From NCBI GenBank assembly GCA_037176705.1, contig CM073891.1, positions 93,082,327 through 93,146,326 on the forward strand: 64,000 nt of DNA, given 5' to 3'. Within the stretch, counting starts at the first letter, position 1. Every line of letters begins with the position of its first letter. Position numbers and translations under genes: made by a program. The DNA comes from Molossus alvarezi. Lineage: Eukaryota; Chordata; Mammalia; Chiroptera; Molossidae. The notes under the pieces are model-generated. The model did no database searches, had not been told where the DNA came from, and saw nothing but the letters and a program-made list of their open reading frames with translations. Below are positions 24,466-34,083 of this stretch, piece by piece.

Positions 24466-27400
24466 TTATATTCCACAAATAAGTGAGATTATATGAAACT
24501 TGTCTTTCTCTGTTTGGCTTATTTTACTTAGGATGATACTTTCCTGGTCCCTCCATGTAGTCTCAAAGGATAAAACATCTTTCTTTCTTACAGCTGCGTA
24601 GTACTCCATTGTGTATATGTACCACCGCTGTTTTATCCATTCGTTTACTGATGGACACTTGGGCTGTTTCCGATATTAGCTATTGTAAATAGTGCTTCTA
24701 TAAACATGGGGGTACATATATTCTTTCTGATTGGTGTTTCAGGCTTCTTAGGGTATATTGATAGAAGTGGAATCACTGGATCAAATGGAAGTTCAATTCT
24801 TAATTTTTTGAGGTAACACTATAGTGTTTTCCACAGTGGCTGCACCAGTCTGCATTCCCACCAGCAGTGCACTAGAGTCCCCTTTTCTCCACACCCTAGC
24901 CAACACTTGTTGTTTCATGATTTGTTGATGGTGGCCATTCTGACAGGTGTGAGGTGATACCTCATTGTTGTTTTAATTTGCATCTCTCTGATGATGAGTG
25001 ATGATGAGCATTTCTTCATATGTTTCTTAGCCATTTGTATGTCCTGTTTGGAGAGGTGTCTATTTAGTTCCTCTGCCCATTTTTTAATTGGGTTCTTTGT
25101 CTTCCTTTTGTGGAGTTGTATGAGCTCTCTATATGTACTGGAAATTAACCCTTTATCTGATATATCATTGGCAATTATGCTTTCCCATACAGTGGGTAGC
25201 CTTTCCATTTTGATGGTTGTTTCTTTTGCTGTGCAGAAGCTTTTTAGTTTAATGTAGTCCCATGTGTTCATTTTCTCCTATGATTCTGTTGCCCTAGGTG
25301 CTGTATCAGTGAAAATTCTGCTGCGTATTATGTATGAGATTTTGTTGCCTACATTTTCTTCTAGAATTTTTATGGATTCATGAATTACATTTAAGTCTTT
25401 TATTCATTTTGAGTTTATTCTCATGTATGGTGTAAGTTTGTGTTTTAGCGTCATTTTTTTTGGAAGTAGCTGTCCAATTTTTCCAACACCATTTATTGAA
25501 GAGGCTGTCTTGACTCCACTGTATGCTCTTGCCACCTTTGTCAAATATTTATTGAGCATATTGTCTTGGGTCAATTTCTGGGTTCTCTATTCTGTTCCAT
25601 TGATCTATCTGCCTGTTCTTATGCCTGTACCAGGCTGTTTTGATTACAGTGGCTTTGTAGTATAATCTGATATCTGGTAATGTGATCCCTCCTACTTTGT
25701 TCTTCTTTTTCAAGATTGCTGTGGCTATTCGGGGTGTTTTTTGGTTCCATATAAACTTTTGGAGTGTTTGTTCTAGTTCTGTGAAGTATATCATTGGTAT
25801 TTTTATGGGGATTGCATTGAATCTATAGATTGCTTTAGGTAGTATGGACATTTTAATGATGTTAATTCTTCCAATCCATGAACAAGGTATGTGCTTCAAC
25901 TTTTTCATATATTCCTCTGTTTCTTTTTTCAATGACCTGTAGTTTTCTGTAAAGAGATCCTTTACTTCTTTGGTTAAGTTTATTTCTAGGTATCTAAGAG
26001 TGTGAGGGTAAATAGAATTGTCTTTTTAGTTTCTCTTTCTGTGATTTCATCATTGGTGTATAAGAATGCCATCGATTTCTTGACATTAATTTTGCATCCT
26101 GCTACTTTGCCAAATTCATTTATTAAGTCTAGTAGATTTTTATGGAGTCCTTGGAGTTTTCTATGTACAATATCATGTCATCTGCAAATGATGACAGTTT
26201 CACTTCCTCCTTTCCAATTTGGATCCTTTTTATTTTTTCTACGTGTCTGATTGCTGTGGCTAAGACTTCCAGTACTATGTTAAATAAGAATGGCAAAAGT
26301 GGGAATCCCTATCTTGTTCCCATTCTTAAGGGGAATGCTTTTAATTTTTGCCCATTGAGTATGATGTTGGTTGTAGGTTTTTTACATATGGCCTTTATTA
26401 TGTTGAGATATGATTCCTCTATTCCCACATTGCTGAGCATTTTTATCAAAAATGGGTACTGGATTTTGTTGAATGCTTTTTCAGCATCTACTGATATCAC
26501 AATATAGTCTTTATCTTTCCTTTTGTTTATGTGGTGTATCACATGTATTGATTTGCGAATGTTGTACCATCCTTGCATGCCTAGGATGAATCCCACTTGG
26601 TCACAATAAATAATTTTTTTGATGTATTGCTGGATTCGATTTGCTAATATTTTGTTCAGGATTTTGGCATCTGTGTTCATCAGGGATATTGACCTATAAT
26701 TTTATTTCTTTGTAGTGTCTTTATCCGGTTTTGGAATTAGGATTATACTGACCTCATAAAATGAATTTGGAAGTGTTCCATCTTCTTGGATTTTTTAGAA
26801 TAGTTTGAGGAGAATGGGTATTAGATCTTTGAATGTTTCGTAAAACTCCTCCATGAAGCCCTCTGGGCCTGGGCTTTTGTTTGCTGGGAGTTTCTTGATT
26901 ACATCTTCAATTTCCTTTGTTGTTATTGATCTGTTCAAATTTTCTATCTCTTCCTGGTTCAGTTTTGGGAAGCTGTGTGTTTCTAAAACTTTGTCCATTT
27001 CTCCAAGATTGTCCAATTTGTTGGCTTATAATTGTTCATAGTATGTTTCAACAATCCTTTGTATTTCTGTGGTGCCAGTTGTTACTTCTCCTCTTTCGTT
27101 TCTGATTTTGTTTATTTGGTTTTTCTCGTTTTGTTTCTTGGTGAGTCTGGTTAAAGGTCCATCGATCTTGTTTATGTTTTCCTTTTTTTTTTTTTTTTTT
27201 GGTACGTGCCCCTAGCGGGAACCGAACCTGGGACTCTCTGGTCCACAGAAGGCCGATGCTCCAACCGCTGAGCCAAACCAGCCAGGGCATGTTTATCTTT
27301 TCAACGAACCAGCTTTTTGTTTCATTGATCTTTTGAATTGTTTTTTGGCCTCTATGTTGTTTATTTCTGCTCTGACCTTTACTATTTCCTTCCTCCTACT

Positions 27401-28205
27401 AGCTCTGGGTTTTTCTTTTTCTTTTTTACTTTCTAGTTCTTTAAGTTGTAAGGTTAGAAAGTCAATTAGAACTTTTTCTTGTTTCTTGAGGTAGACCTGT
27501 AGTGCTATGAACTTTCCTCTCAGGACTGCTTTTGCTGTGTTCCATAGATTGTGTATTGTTGTGTGTTTGTTTTCAATGGTTTCCAGGAAGTTTTTAATCT
27601 TCCTTGATCACTTTAATAACCCATTTATTGTGTAATAACATGCTATTTAGCCTCTAAGTGTTTGAAAGTGTTTGTGTGTTTTTATTGTAATTGAGTTCTA
27701 GTTTCATGCCAGTATGATCTGAAAAGATGCTTGATATGATTTCAATTTTCTTGAATTTGTGGAGACTTGCTTTGTGTCCTAACATGTGGTCTATCTTTGA
27801 GAATGACCCATGTGCACTTGAGAAAAATGTATATTCTGCAGCTTTGGGGTGAAATATTCTGTAAATATCAATTAAGTCCAACTGATCTAGTTTGTCTTGT
27901 AAGGACTCTATGTCCTTGTTAATTTTTTGTCTAGAAGATCTATCTAGTGGTATCAGTAGTGTGTTAAAGTCATCCACTATGATCGTATTACTATTGATCT
28001 CTCCCTTGAAGTCCTTAAGAAGTTTTTTAATATATTTTTTGCTCCCGTATTTGGTGCGTATATGATTACCAGGGTTATATCCTCTTGTTGGATTGCTCCT
28101 TTTAATATTATGTAGTCACCTTCTCTGTCTCTTATTATGGCCCTTATTTTAATGTCTATCTTGTCAGATATGAGTATTGCTACACCAGCTTGCCATTTTA
28201 ATTTT
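24466..28205 (-). pseudogene. L1 ORF2 (endonuclease / reverse transcriptase), broken
   Basis: In intact L1 this protein nicks target DNA and reverse-transcribes L1 RNA. Endonuclease half: 27654-27977 encodes DDFNTLLIPLDRSS, where the usual motif begins GDFN, followed by SSAHGSFSKIDHMLGHKASL and SIFSDHTGMKLEL. RT half: [17 protein letters not shown] (26795-27016), [19 protein letters not shown] (26309-26680) and an intact FADD catalytic motif at 26177-26188. C-terminal region: [19 protein letters not shown], ending in a stop at 24466-24468. The first ~88 codons are absent: the frame begins about where LKWQAGVAILIS is expected. Frameshifts, stops and a SINE separate these blocks. Confidence 0.9.
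27182..27289 (-). mobile_element. Head-only Ves SINE, antisense, inside L1 ORF2
   Basis: T18 run (the A tail) followed by the complement of a complete tRNA-like head: 'ggtacgtgcccctagcggga' to 'gagccaaaccagccagggc'. The usual 'ctcggttgcagtttgtcc' body is missing; the tail starts straight after the head's GGCACGTACC. Target-site duplications are TGTTTATGTTTTC at 27169-27181 and TGTTTATCTTTTC at 27290-27302. Two other copies have the same architecture (36350, 49275). Confidence 0.93.
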
Positions 28206-28213
28206 ATGCCTGT

Positions 28214-28215
<2 letters not shown>

Positions 28216-28266
<51 letters not shown>
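28216..28266. repeat. (CT)n tract at the ORF1/ORF2 deletion point of L1
   Basis: About 25 CT units. On the L1 strand it is (GA)n and replaces the ORF1-ORF2 spacer plus the first ~88 codons of ORF2. Confidence 0.95.
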
Positions 28267-28270
<4 letters not shown>

Positions 28271-29121
28271 CTTCTTCTTACAACAGTCTCTTTAGCATTT
28301 TTTGCAGTGCTGATTTGGTGGTGGTAAATCCTTTAGCTTTTTTTTATCCATGAATTTCTTTATTTCTCCTTCAATTTTGAATCATAGCCTTGCTGGATAG
28401 AGTAGTCTTGGATTCAGACCCTTGTCTTGCATTACTTTGTACATTTCATGCCTCTACTTTCTGGCCTGCATCGTTTCTATTGAGAAATGAGATGACAGTT
28501 TAATAAGAGCTCCCTTGTGGGTAACTTTCTGTCTCTCTCTCGCTTCCTTTAAGATTCTTTTTTTTTGTCTTTAATGCTTGCTATTTTTATTATGATGTGT
28601 CTATGGTCTTCTGGGGTTCATCTTGTTTGGGATTCTCTGTGTTTCCTTGACCTGTGTGACTTTTTCCTTCACCAGTGTCCGGAAGTTTTCTGTCATTATT
28701 TCTTCAAACAGGTTCTCTATTCCTTTCTCTGATTCTTCTCCTTCCAGTCTCCCTATAATGCTAATGTTACGTTTTGTATTATCCCACAGCTCCCTTAAAC
28801 TTTCCTCCTGCTTTTTAAATTTTTTCTATTTGCTGCTCTATTTGGGTGTTTTTCTCTACCTTGTCTTCTAAGTCACTGATTTGGTCTTCAGCTTCTTCTA
28901 ATCTACTATTTAACCCTTCTAAGGTTTTTCATAACAGCTATGTCATTCTTTATTTTCTCTTGATTTTTATGCATAGCTTCTACCTCTTTTTTTAAGCTGA
29001 AGTAGTTCCCAGTGAGCTCTTCATAATTCTCATTAAGTTGCTTGTTGTTCTCACCAAATTGTTTGAGCACCCGTAAAATCATTGCTTTGAATTCTTTATC
29101 TGATAAGTTGCTGTCTTCCAT
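28267..29121 (-). pseudogene. L1 ORF1 (RNA-binding protein), broken
   Basis: In intact L1 the ORF1 product is a trimeric nucleic-acid chaperone that coats L1 RNA. The N-terminal open stretch 28906-29121 starts MEDSNLSDKEFKAMILRVLK and continues as a heptad-like, K/E/N-rich coiled-coil segment (ENNKQLNENYEEL). Further on, frames broken by indels encode the central and C-terminal domains; the C-terminal phrase 'ctactctatccagcaaggct' (complement) corresponds to LNPRLLYPARL. The start was chosen because the upstream DNA switches to GC-rich 5'UTR. Not translatable as one protein. Confidence 0.85.
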
Positions 29122-30267
29122 TCCCTGTAGTTCCTTTTCTAGTGATTTCTCTCTCTCTCTTTCTTTTTTTCCTTTCGGTGTTGTTTCTTTGTCTCCCCAT
29201 TTTAGCCATCTGGTAGCTCTAGACAGGCTGAGGGATGTTTAGGTGTGTATGCAGCTCACCGTTCTGTTGTGTTCCACCTCTTGCCTGCTTTGGATCCTGG
29301 AGGATTGACTACTAGGGGCTGGTATTGGTGTGTCATGGTAGGTACTGCTGCTGAATTGCTTGTGCCCCTCGGAAGCTGTGTTCCCAGCTGGCCATTGGTG
29401 CCACCTGTTGCTGTATAGCTCAGGCCCTGTTGGAGCCACACTCCTTGTCTGTACCCTGGCAGCTGGATCGCACAGTCCCTTTGGAGACCTGACTCCACAC
29501 ATATCTTGTGGCTATCCGGGTCACACAGGCCTCTCTGGTGCCCCCGTACCCTGCAGGTCCCGCGGGCAGGCAGCTGGATCACAGCAGTCCCTCTCGGGCT
29601 CTGGCTTCTCACCACTCTTGTGGGCTTCTGGGTCGCACAGGACTCTGTGGAGCCCCAGGTCCAGCTGCTGGCGCCTGGGGAATGCTGCTTCCCCATGGGG
29701 CTCAACTCCTGCTCAGCCTCTGCTATAGTTTTTGGGGATGCGTCTCAGCTGCTGGACTGTACTTTTATTGCCTAGGGATGGATGACTGCTCTGCAGCCTC
29801 TGTTGCTGGGGGTATATCTCAACTCTGATAGGGCTGCTACTGTGGAGGATGGTGCTGGGCTCCCGGCCATCTGTGGCTTCAGCAACTGGCACCTTGAGAG
29901 CTTCACTACTGTGCACTGGTCTGTGTTGACACAGAGTGTCCACTGGTCCGATGGTGCCAGGTGCGCTGGTGGCTCAGGTTGCTGGGCCCTAGCCTCTCCC
30001 ACTGCCTCCTCCCAGAGAAGACCCGGGATCTTCCAAAACGGTGGAACCTCCCTGAGACACAGGGAGAAGCGCCCTAAAGAGCCACTTACCTTTGGTAGCC
30101 GGCTGCTCCAATCCATAGCACAGAAATCTTCTGCTCCACGTCTCTGCACTGCACAAGTTTGGTTGTCCATCTTCACATCCACTCACACTCTCTCACACAC
30201 TAGCTCACTCTCTCACACACACACTCTCCCTCTGGTGCTGCCCGCCACTATTTTTCCTCTTCATCTG
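29122..30267 (-). promoter_or_regulatory. GC-rich L1 5'UTR
   Basis: About 1.15 kb, clearly richer in GC and CpG than the flanks, between ORF1 and the target-site duplication. On the minus strand it starts CAGATGAAGAGG ... GGCGGGCAGCACCAGAGGG. This is where the internal RNA polymerase II promoter of an L1 lies (known for the family). Several long frames are open here on both strands (29256-29705 minus, 149 codons; 29772-30182 minus, 136 codons; 29782-30339 plus, 185 codons), probably because stops are rare in GC-rich DNA. Confidence 0.75.
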
Positions 30268-30282
30268 ATACTTTATTTTTGT
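30268..30282. other. Right target-site duplication of the 7.1-kb L1 insertion
   Basis: ATACTTTATTTTTGT, identical to 23148-23162. Confidence 0.85.
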
Positions 30283-30425
30283 AAAAGACATCATGTATGT
30301 AATTTAATCTGTTTTCAATTGTTTTTCCTTTTTAATTGAGAAAGGTGAGGCTTAGAGATGTTCTGTAGTTCTAACTTTTGCAAAACTAGAAATAGGTTAT
30401 GAATTCAAAGATGCTTTTGAATCTG
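30283..30425 (+). mobile_element. Possible MIR fragment beside the L1
   Basis: The words 'catgtatgtaatttaatctg', then 'aaaggtgaggcttagaga', then 'ggttatgaattcaaagatg' are in MIR order (TTATCTCATTTAATCC ... TGAGGCTTAGAGAGG ... GGATTTGAACCCAGG). Diverged. Confidence 0.45.
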
Positions 30426-30467
30426 TATTTATAACTATTTATATAAACAAACTCTATAATATTTATA

Positions 30468-31265
30468 TGATGATGTTGCTGGTGGAAGTGGGTTTCTTGT
30501 GGTGTTGCAAGGAAAGCATTCCAGGAGACCCACATATGGGAGATTGTGGCTGGTGAGTTTTACTTGTGGTGCCAGATACAAAATCAAAGGGGCTGCCATG
30601 GGCTTCCAGTGTCCAATCTCCATCCATCCTGCCATAGAAAACGTCCAATCTTGCCTTCATCAGGCCCAGAAATAGGGCCAGTGTCCAGACATTTTGCACC
30701 ATGCCAAGGTCCAGTCCAGCCTTTCTCACCATTCCAACTAGCTTAGCTTGTTTTCCCAGATGCACCTTGGTTGGGGCCTGCATTCAGAGTGTACACAGCC
30801 CCCAAGGCTACAGGTGACTGTTACTCCCATATAATTGCTATAGAAAGAACAGGAGTCACCAGGTGCACTTTTGTGTGCCAGTGCTCCTTGTTAGCTGGGA
30901 TTATATTATCTTGGGTTTGGGAAGGACCAGGAGCTTTTTCAAAATAACTGATCAACTTCCCAAGCTTTCATGGGATTCTGATGGGTCCACCCCCTAACCA
31001 ATCTATTTCTTTTTCCCAGGCTAGACAGATAGGCATCTATAGTCACCTTCCTGGCTCCTATTGCACATGAGCTTACCACACCCTTGATTGTTCCAGCCCT
31101 TCCCCCAGTGACCTGCAGGAGTGGACTGGTGGTTCCCCGGGGAGTGAGTGAAGCGGTAACTTCCTAGAGAAGCAAGCAGGTTTATGCTCTCTAGTTGGTT
31201 ATGCTTAATAATGTCTGATTTCTTTTGCTCCTTATTTTATTATTATCTAGCTACCTATGCTAACA
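30468..31265 (-). mobile_element. Solo LTR related to the one at 19696-20442
   Basis: Shares ordered blocks with the 20-kb LTR: 'tgttgctggtggaagtgg' at the left, 'ccaaggtccagtccagcc' in the middle, 'cccttcccccagtgac' and 'ctagctacctatgctaaca' at the right. There is no internal retroviral sequence. The ends are tentative because the proposed six-base flanks (TTTATA/ATAATA) match at only four positions. A 106-codon minus-strand frame at 30463-30783 has no recognisable viral motif. Confidence 0.6.
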
Positions 31266-32946
31266 ATAATAGTGATGAAGGTTAGGTCTTCTATAGTTAA
31301 GAAACTGGCAAGGAAAACATCAAAGACTAGTGGGTTGATGGTTAAGAAAGCCGTCCATACAATTTCACTAAACAGGCCTGACAAATGGATATAAATTTCT
31401 GGATCTGACTGGGCAGATAATGCCCATATCTGGCATTTCTAAGAAAAGTGTATTGTTGAAGCATAGTGGAGAGCAGCATCCTGGAGCAGGGCTAGGTTCT
31501 TCAATGAGGACTGTGAAGGAGCAGAGAGAATAGCTAAGAGTCTGGGACTGATCAGATGTTTCAGAGCTCAGGAGAGTTTTTTCATCTTAAAATGGTATTA
31601 GTAAAAAACAAAAACAAACAAACAAAAAACAGAAGCCAGTTTGCATGAAAACTGAGCATGAAAAGTTAGGAAGGGGAAAGTATTTCCCCTGCTTAAGTAT
31701 GAAAAGTTGGGAAATGAGAGAGAACAGAATTTCAGATATACTGATGTGGTAGAGATACATCACATAGACATTTGTTTCCTAATTTTTGACTTCTGAAAAG
31801 GCCATCAGAGAAACTTGATCAAAGTTATGTTCATTAGATTTACTACAGGAAAGGAGAACATAACACTCAGAGTCTTAATGGTCTCAAAATGGGAAGGTAA
31901 GGCCAGGTATTTGTAGAGTCTCAGGGACTGAGCTGGGTGATTTTAAGGGGATTTGCAAGAGTAGAAATCACTCAGGATTTGGTAGCATCTAGGACATCCT
32001 ATCTCGGGTTGGTGGGCACGTAGAGCCAAGGGTCTTGAAGGAACTCACCATCAGAAAGCTGCTAGCCTCCATAAGTAATTTGCTTAGTTGGTTCATACTC
32101 TTATCTTCTAGGAGCAAGTATTTCCTGAACAAGCAGCTGAATTAATTTTGCTTGTTTCCAGCATAATTTAAAACAAAGACAGGGAATTATTTTGATCTCA
32201 GTTCCCATAGCCTAGAAGAAGCGAATTATAATGTGTATGTGTGTGGGGGTGTGGGTGGGTGTGGCGGGGGGGTTGTTGGTTTGAGACAGAGGGGTGGGGT
32301 GGGGGTTCCCCAAGCCTTGGGAAGAGGCTGAAAATTATAATCTAAGGAATGTGGATACTCATCATCCCTCAAATTGTTCCTGAGAGTTACTGAGATACAA
32401 ACATTCTGATATTACTTAAGTTATCTCAGTACTGCATGCTGAGGATATGATTGACAATATTTTCATAAACTATGATGTATATACATAATAAATTGACTTA
32501 CCTTATGTTCAAAAAGAAATAAAAATTTTTTTGATCTTGGAAGATATAGGAAATTTTCAAAGATCAATTTCCTAGTAGTGCTTTTCACCTTGCATATTGA
32601 CCATAGAACCTTATCCTGTATTAGTTATTGTTCACCCAACCAAAGTGCATGGCATTAGGCCTCAGTGAACTGCCTAGTATGGTCAAGGGAAGCCCAGGAA
32701 GGAAGCAATCATGAGCTTGTAGGCATCTGGCCTTAAGGACTCCAGCTAATTAGAGACAGAGAAAGGGAAGATGTCACATTAATATTTATAAACATTACAA
32801 GTTTTTGCAAAGAGGCAGACAGGTATTCTTCATAGATAGACAAATTTAGTTACATTTAAAATAGAGGTTTCAGGCACATTAAAACAACAACATATTTTGA
32901 TAACCTCATATATTTGTCTAGATTCCTTTGCTTCTTGCTTAAAAAT
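31266..32946. other. Unassigned DNA with a G-rich block
   Basis: No gene recognised. Includes an (AAAAC)n-like stretch at about 31601-31632 and the G-rich segment described separately. Confidence 0.5.
32241..32306 (+). repeat. G-rich tract with G-quadruplex motif
   Basis: Four G-runs (32245-32249, 32253-32255, 32257-32259, 32266-32272) are separated by loops of 3, 1 and 6 bases, meeting the G3+N1-7 rule. A second cluster, GGGGTGGGGTGGGGG, follows at 32291-32305. It sits in AT-rich surroundings and probably derives from a GT-rich simple repeat. Confidence 0.75.
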
Positions 32947-32957
32947 ATATGAAGGCC

Positions 32958-33183
32958 ATCCAGCCAGTGTGGCTCAGCAGTTGAGCATCGACCCACGCAC
33001 CAGGAGGTCACTGGTTCGATTTCCCATCAGGACACATGCCCGGGTTGTGGGTCAGATCCCCCATGGGGGGCATGCAGGAGGCGGCCAGTCGATGTTCTCT
33101 CTCATTGATGTTTCTCTCTCTCTTTCCCTCTCACTTCCTCTCTCTCTCTAAAAATCAACAAAGAAAAAAAAATTAAAAAAATA
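32958..33183 (+). mobile_element. Ves-type SINE, type A, full length
   Basis: Head 'cagccagtgtggctcagcag', B box GGTTCGATTTCCC, second B-box-like 'gtgggtcagatcccccatgg', 'cgatgttctctctcattg', CT-rich body, 'aaaaatcaacaaag' and A-tail. ATATGAAGGC at 32947-32956 and ATATGAAAGC at 33184-33193 flank it. Confidence 0.94.
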
Positions 33184-33193
33184 ATATGAAAGC

Positions 33194-33591
33194 TGTATTT
33201 TATCTTTTCTTATGGCTGAGTGGTATTCCACTGCATACATGTATTATATCTTCTTTATCCAATCATCTACTATTTGCAGCAATATGGATGGACCTTGAGA
33301 TTGGACAAAATAAGTCAATCAGAAAAAACTGAAATCATATGATCTCACTCTTATGTGGGATATAAAGCTAAAGCGCATGGACACAGACAGCAGTGTGGTG
33401 GTTGTAGGGCGGTGAGGAAGGGGAAACGAAGGGACGAGGGGGCCCAGTGGATGGTGCCAGAGGACGATTTGACTTTGGGTGGTGGGCACACAATATGGCG
33501 TACAGATCATGTATCATAGAAAGGTGCACTTGAAGCCTCTGTATTCTTATTAACCAATATAACACTCCTCTCCCCCCAAATAAATAAAAAC
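33194..33591 (+). mobile_element. L1 3' end with 5' inversion (twin-priming structure)
   Basis: 33194 to about 33276 is antisense L1 ('ttatggctgagtggtattcc', 'catgtattatatcttctttat'). From about 33277 the strand flips to sense L1 ('tttgcagcaatatggatgg', 'atcatatgatctcactctta'), running to an A-rich tail, AAATAAATAAAAA. In an ordinary L1 the inverted part lies directly upstream of the sense part, which is the hallmark of twin priming. A flanking copy ATATGAAGG lies at 33592-33600. Confidence 0.85.
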
Positions 33592-33820
33592 ATATGAAGG
33601 AAATTTATTGGAAAGTGTAACCAATAACAGAAAAGTACTTTACTGATGACTATGATGTTTCAATATTCATATTATTTTGACACTTCCCTGTTCACTGACT
33701 GGGGTTCATATATTACCTACCCAAGGCCTAGGGGAACAATATTCAAATATATTAAACATTATATAGCTTTTTTAAATCCACATTTGTTTCCTGACAAAAA
33801 CAAGCTTTACATATGCTCTT

Positions 33821-34069
33821 TTTAAAAAATTCTCACCTGAGGATATTTTTTCCATTGACTTTTAGTGAGAGTAGAAGGGAGGGGGTGGGGAGAGAAAGAG
33901 AGAGAGAGAAACATCAATGTGAGACACACATCAATTGGTAGCCTCCCCCACGCACCCCAACCAGGGTAAGAGATTGAACAGCTATGTGCCCTTGACCGGG
34001 AATTGAACTGGAGACCCTTTGGTCCACAGGCTGATGCTCATAACTGCTGAGCCAAGCCAGCCAAGGGCA
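33821..34069 (-). mobile_element. Ves-type SINE, antisense, intermediate variant
   Basis: From the tail-side 'tctcacctgaggatattttt' through 'gagaaacatcaatgtgagac', a second B-box-like 'aagagattgaacagct' and the first B box 'gggaattgaactggag' to the head complement 'gagccaagccagccaagggc'. A 14-base duplication, TTACATATGCTCTT, is exact at 33807-33820 and 34070-34083. Confidence 0.93.
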
Positions 34070-34083
34070 TTACATATGCTCTT

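Larger units (their letters stand above)
24248..30267 (-). mobile_element. Near full-length bat L1, antisense
   Basis: Minus-strand order: 5' end at 30267, GC-rich 5'UTR, ORF1, ORF2 and purine-rich 3'UTR, then an A-rich tail. A head-only SINE interrupts ORF2 at 27182-27289. Together with 23163-24176 it is bounded by the exact 15-base duplication (23148-23162, 30268-30282). ORF2 is broken by several frameshifts and stops and lacks its first ~88 codons, so the copy cannot encode working proteins. Confidence 0.9.

Noticed and set aside
24915..27977. Several minus-strand frames of 70-127 codons with reverse-transcriptase and endonuclease motifs
   Set aside because: They are fragments of one broken L1 ORF2, not separate genes.
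29256..30182. 149- and 136-codon minus-strand frames as possible genes
   Set aside because: They lie in the GC-rich L1 5'UTR, overlap one another in different frames and have no recognised domain.
30463..30783. 106-codon minus-strand frame as a retroviral protein
   Set aside because: It lies within an LTR, has no viral motif, and the homologous LTR at 20 kb does not keep it.
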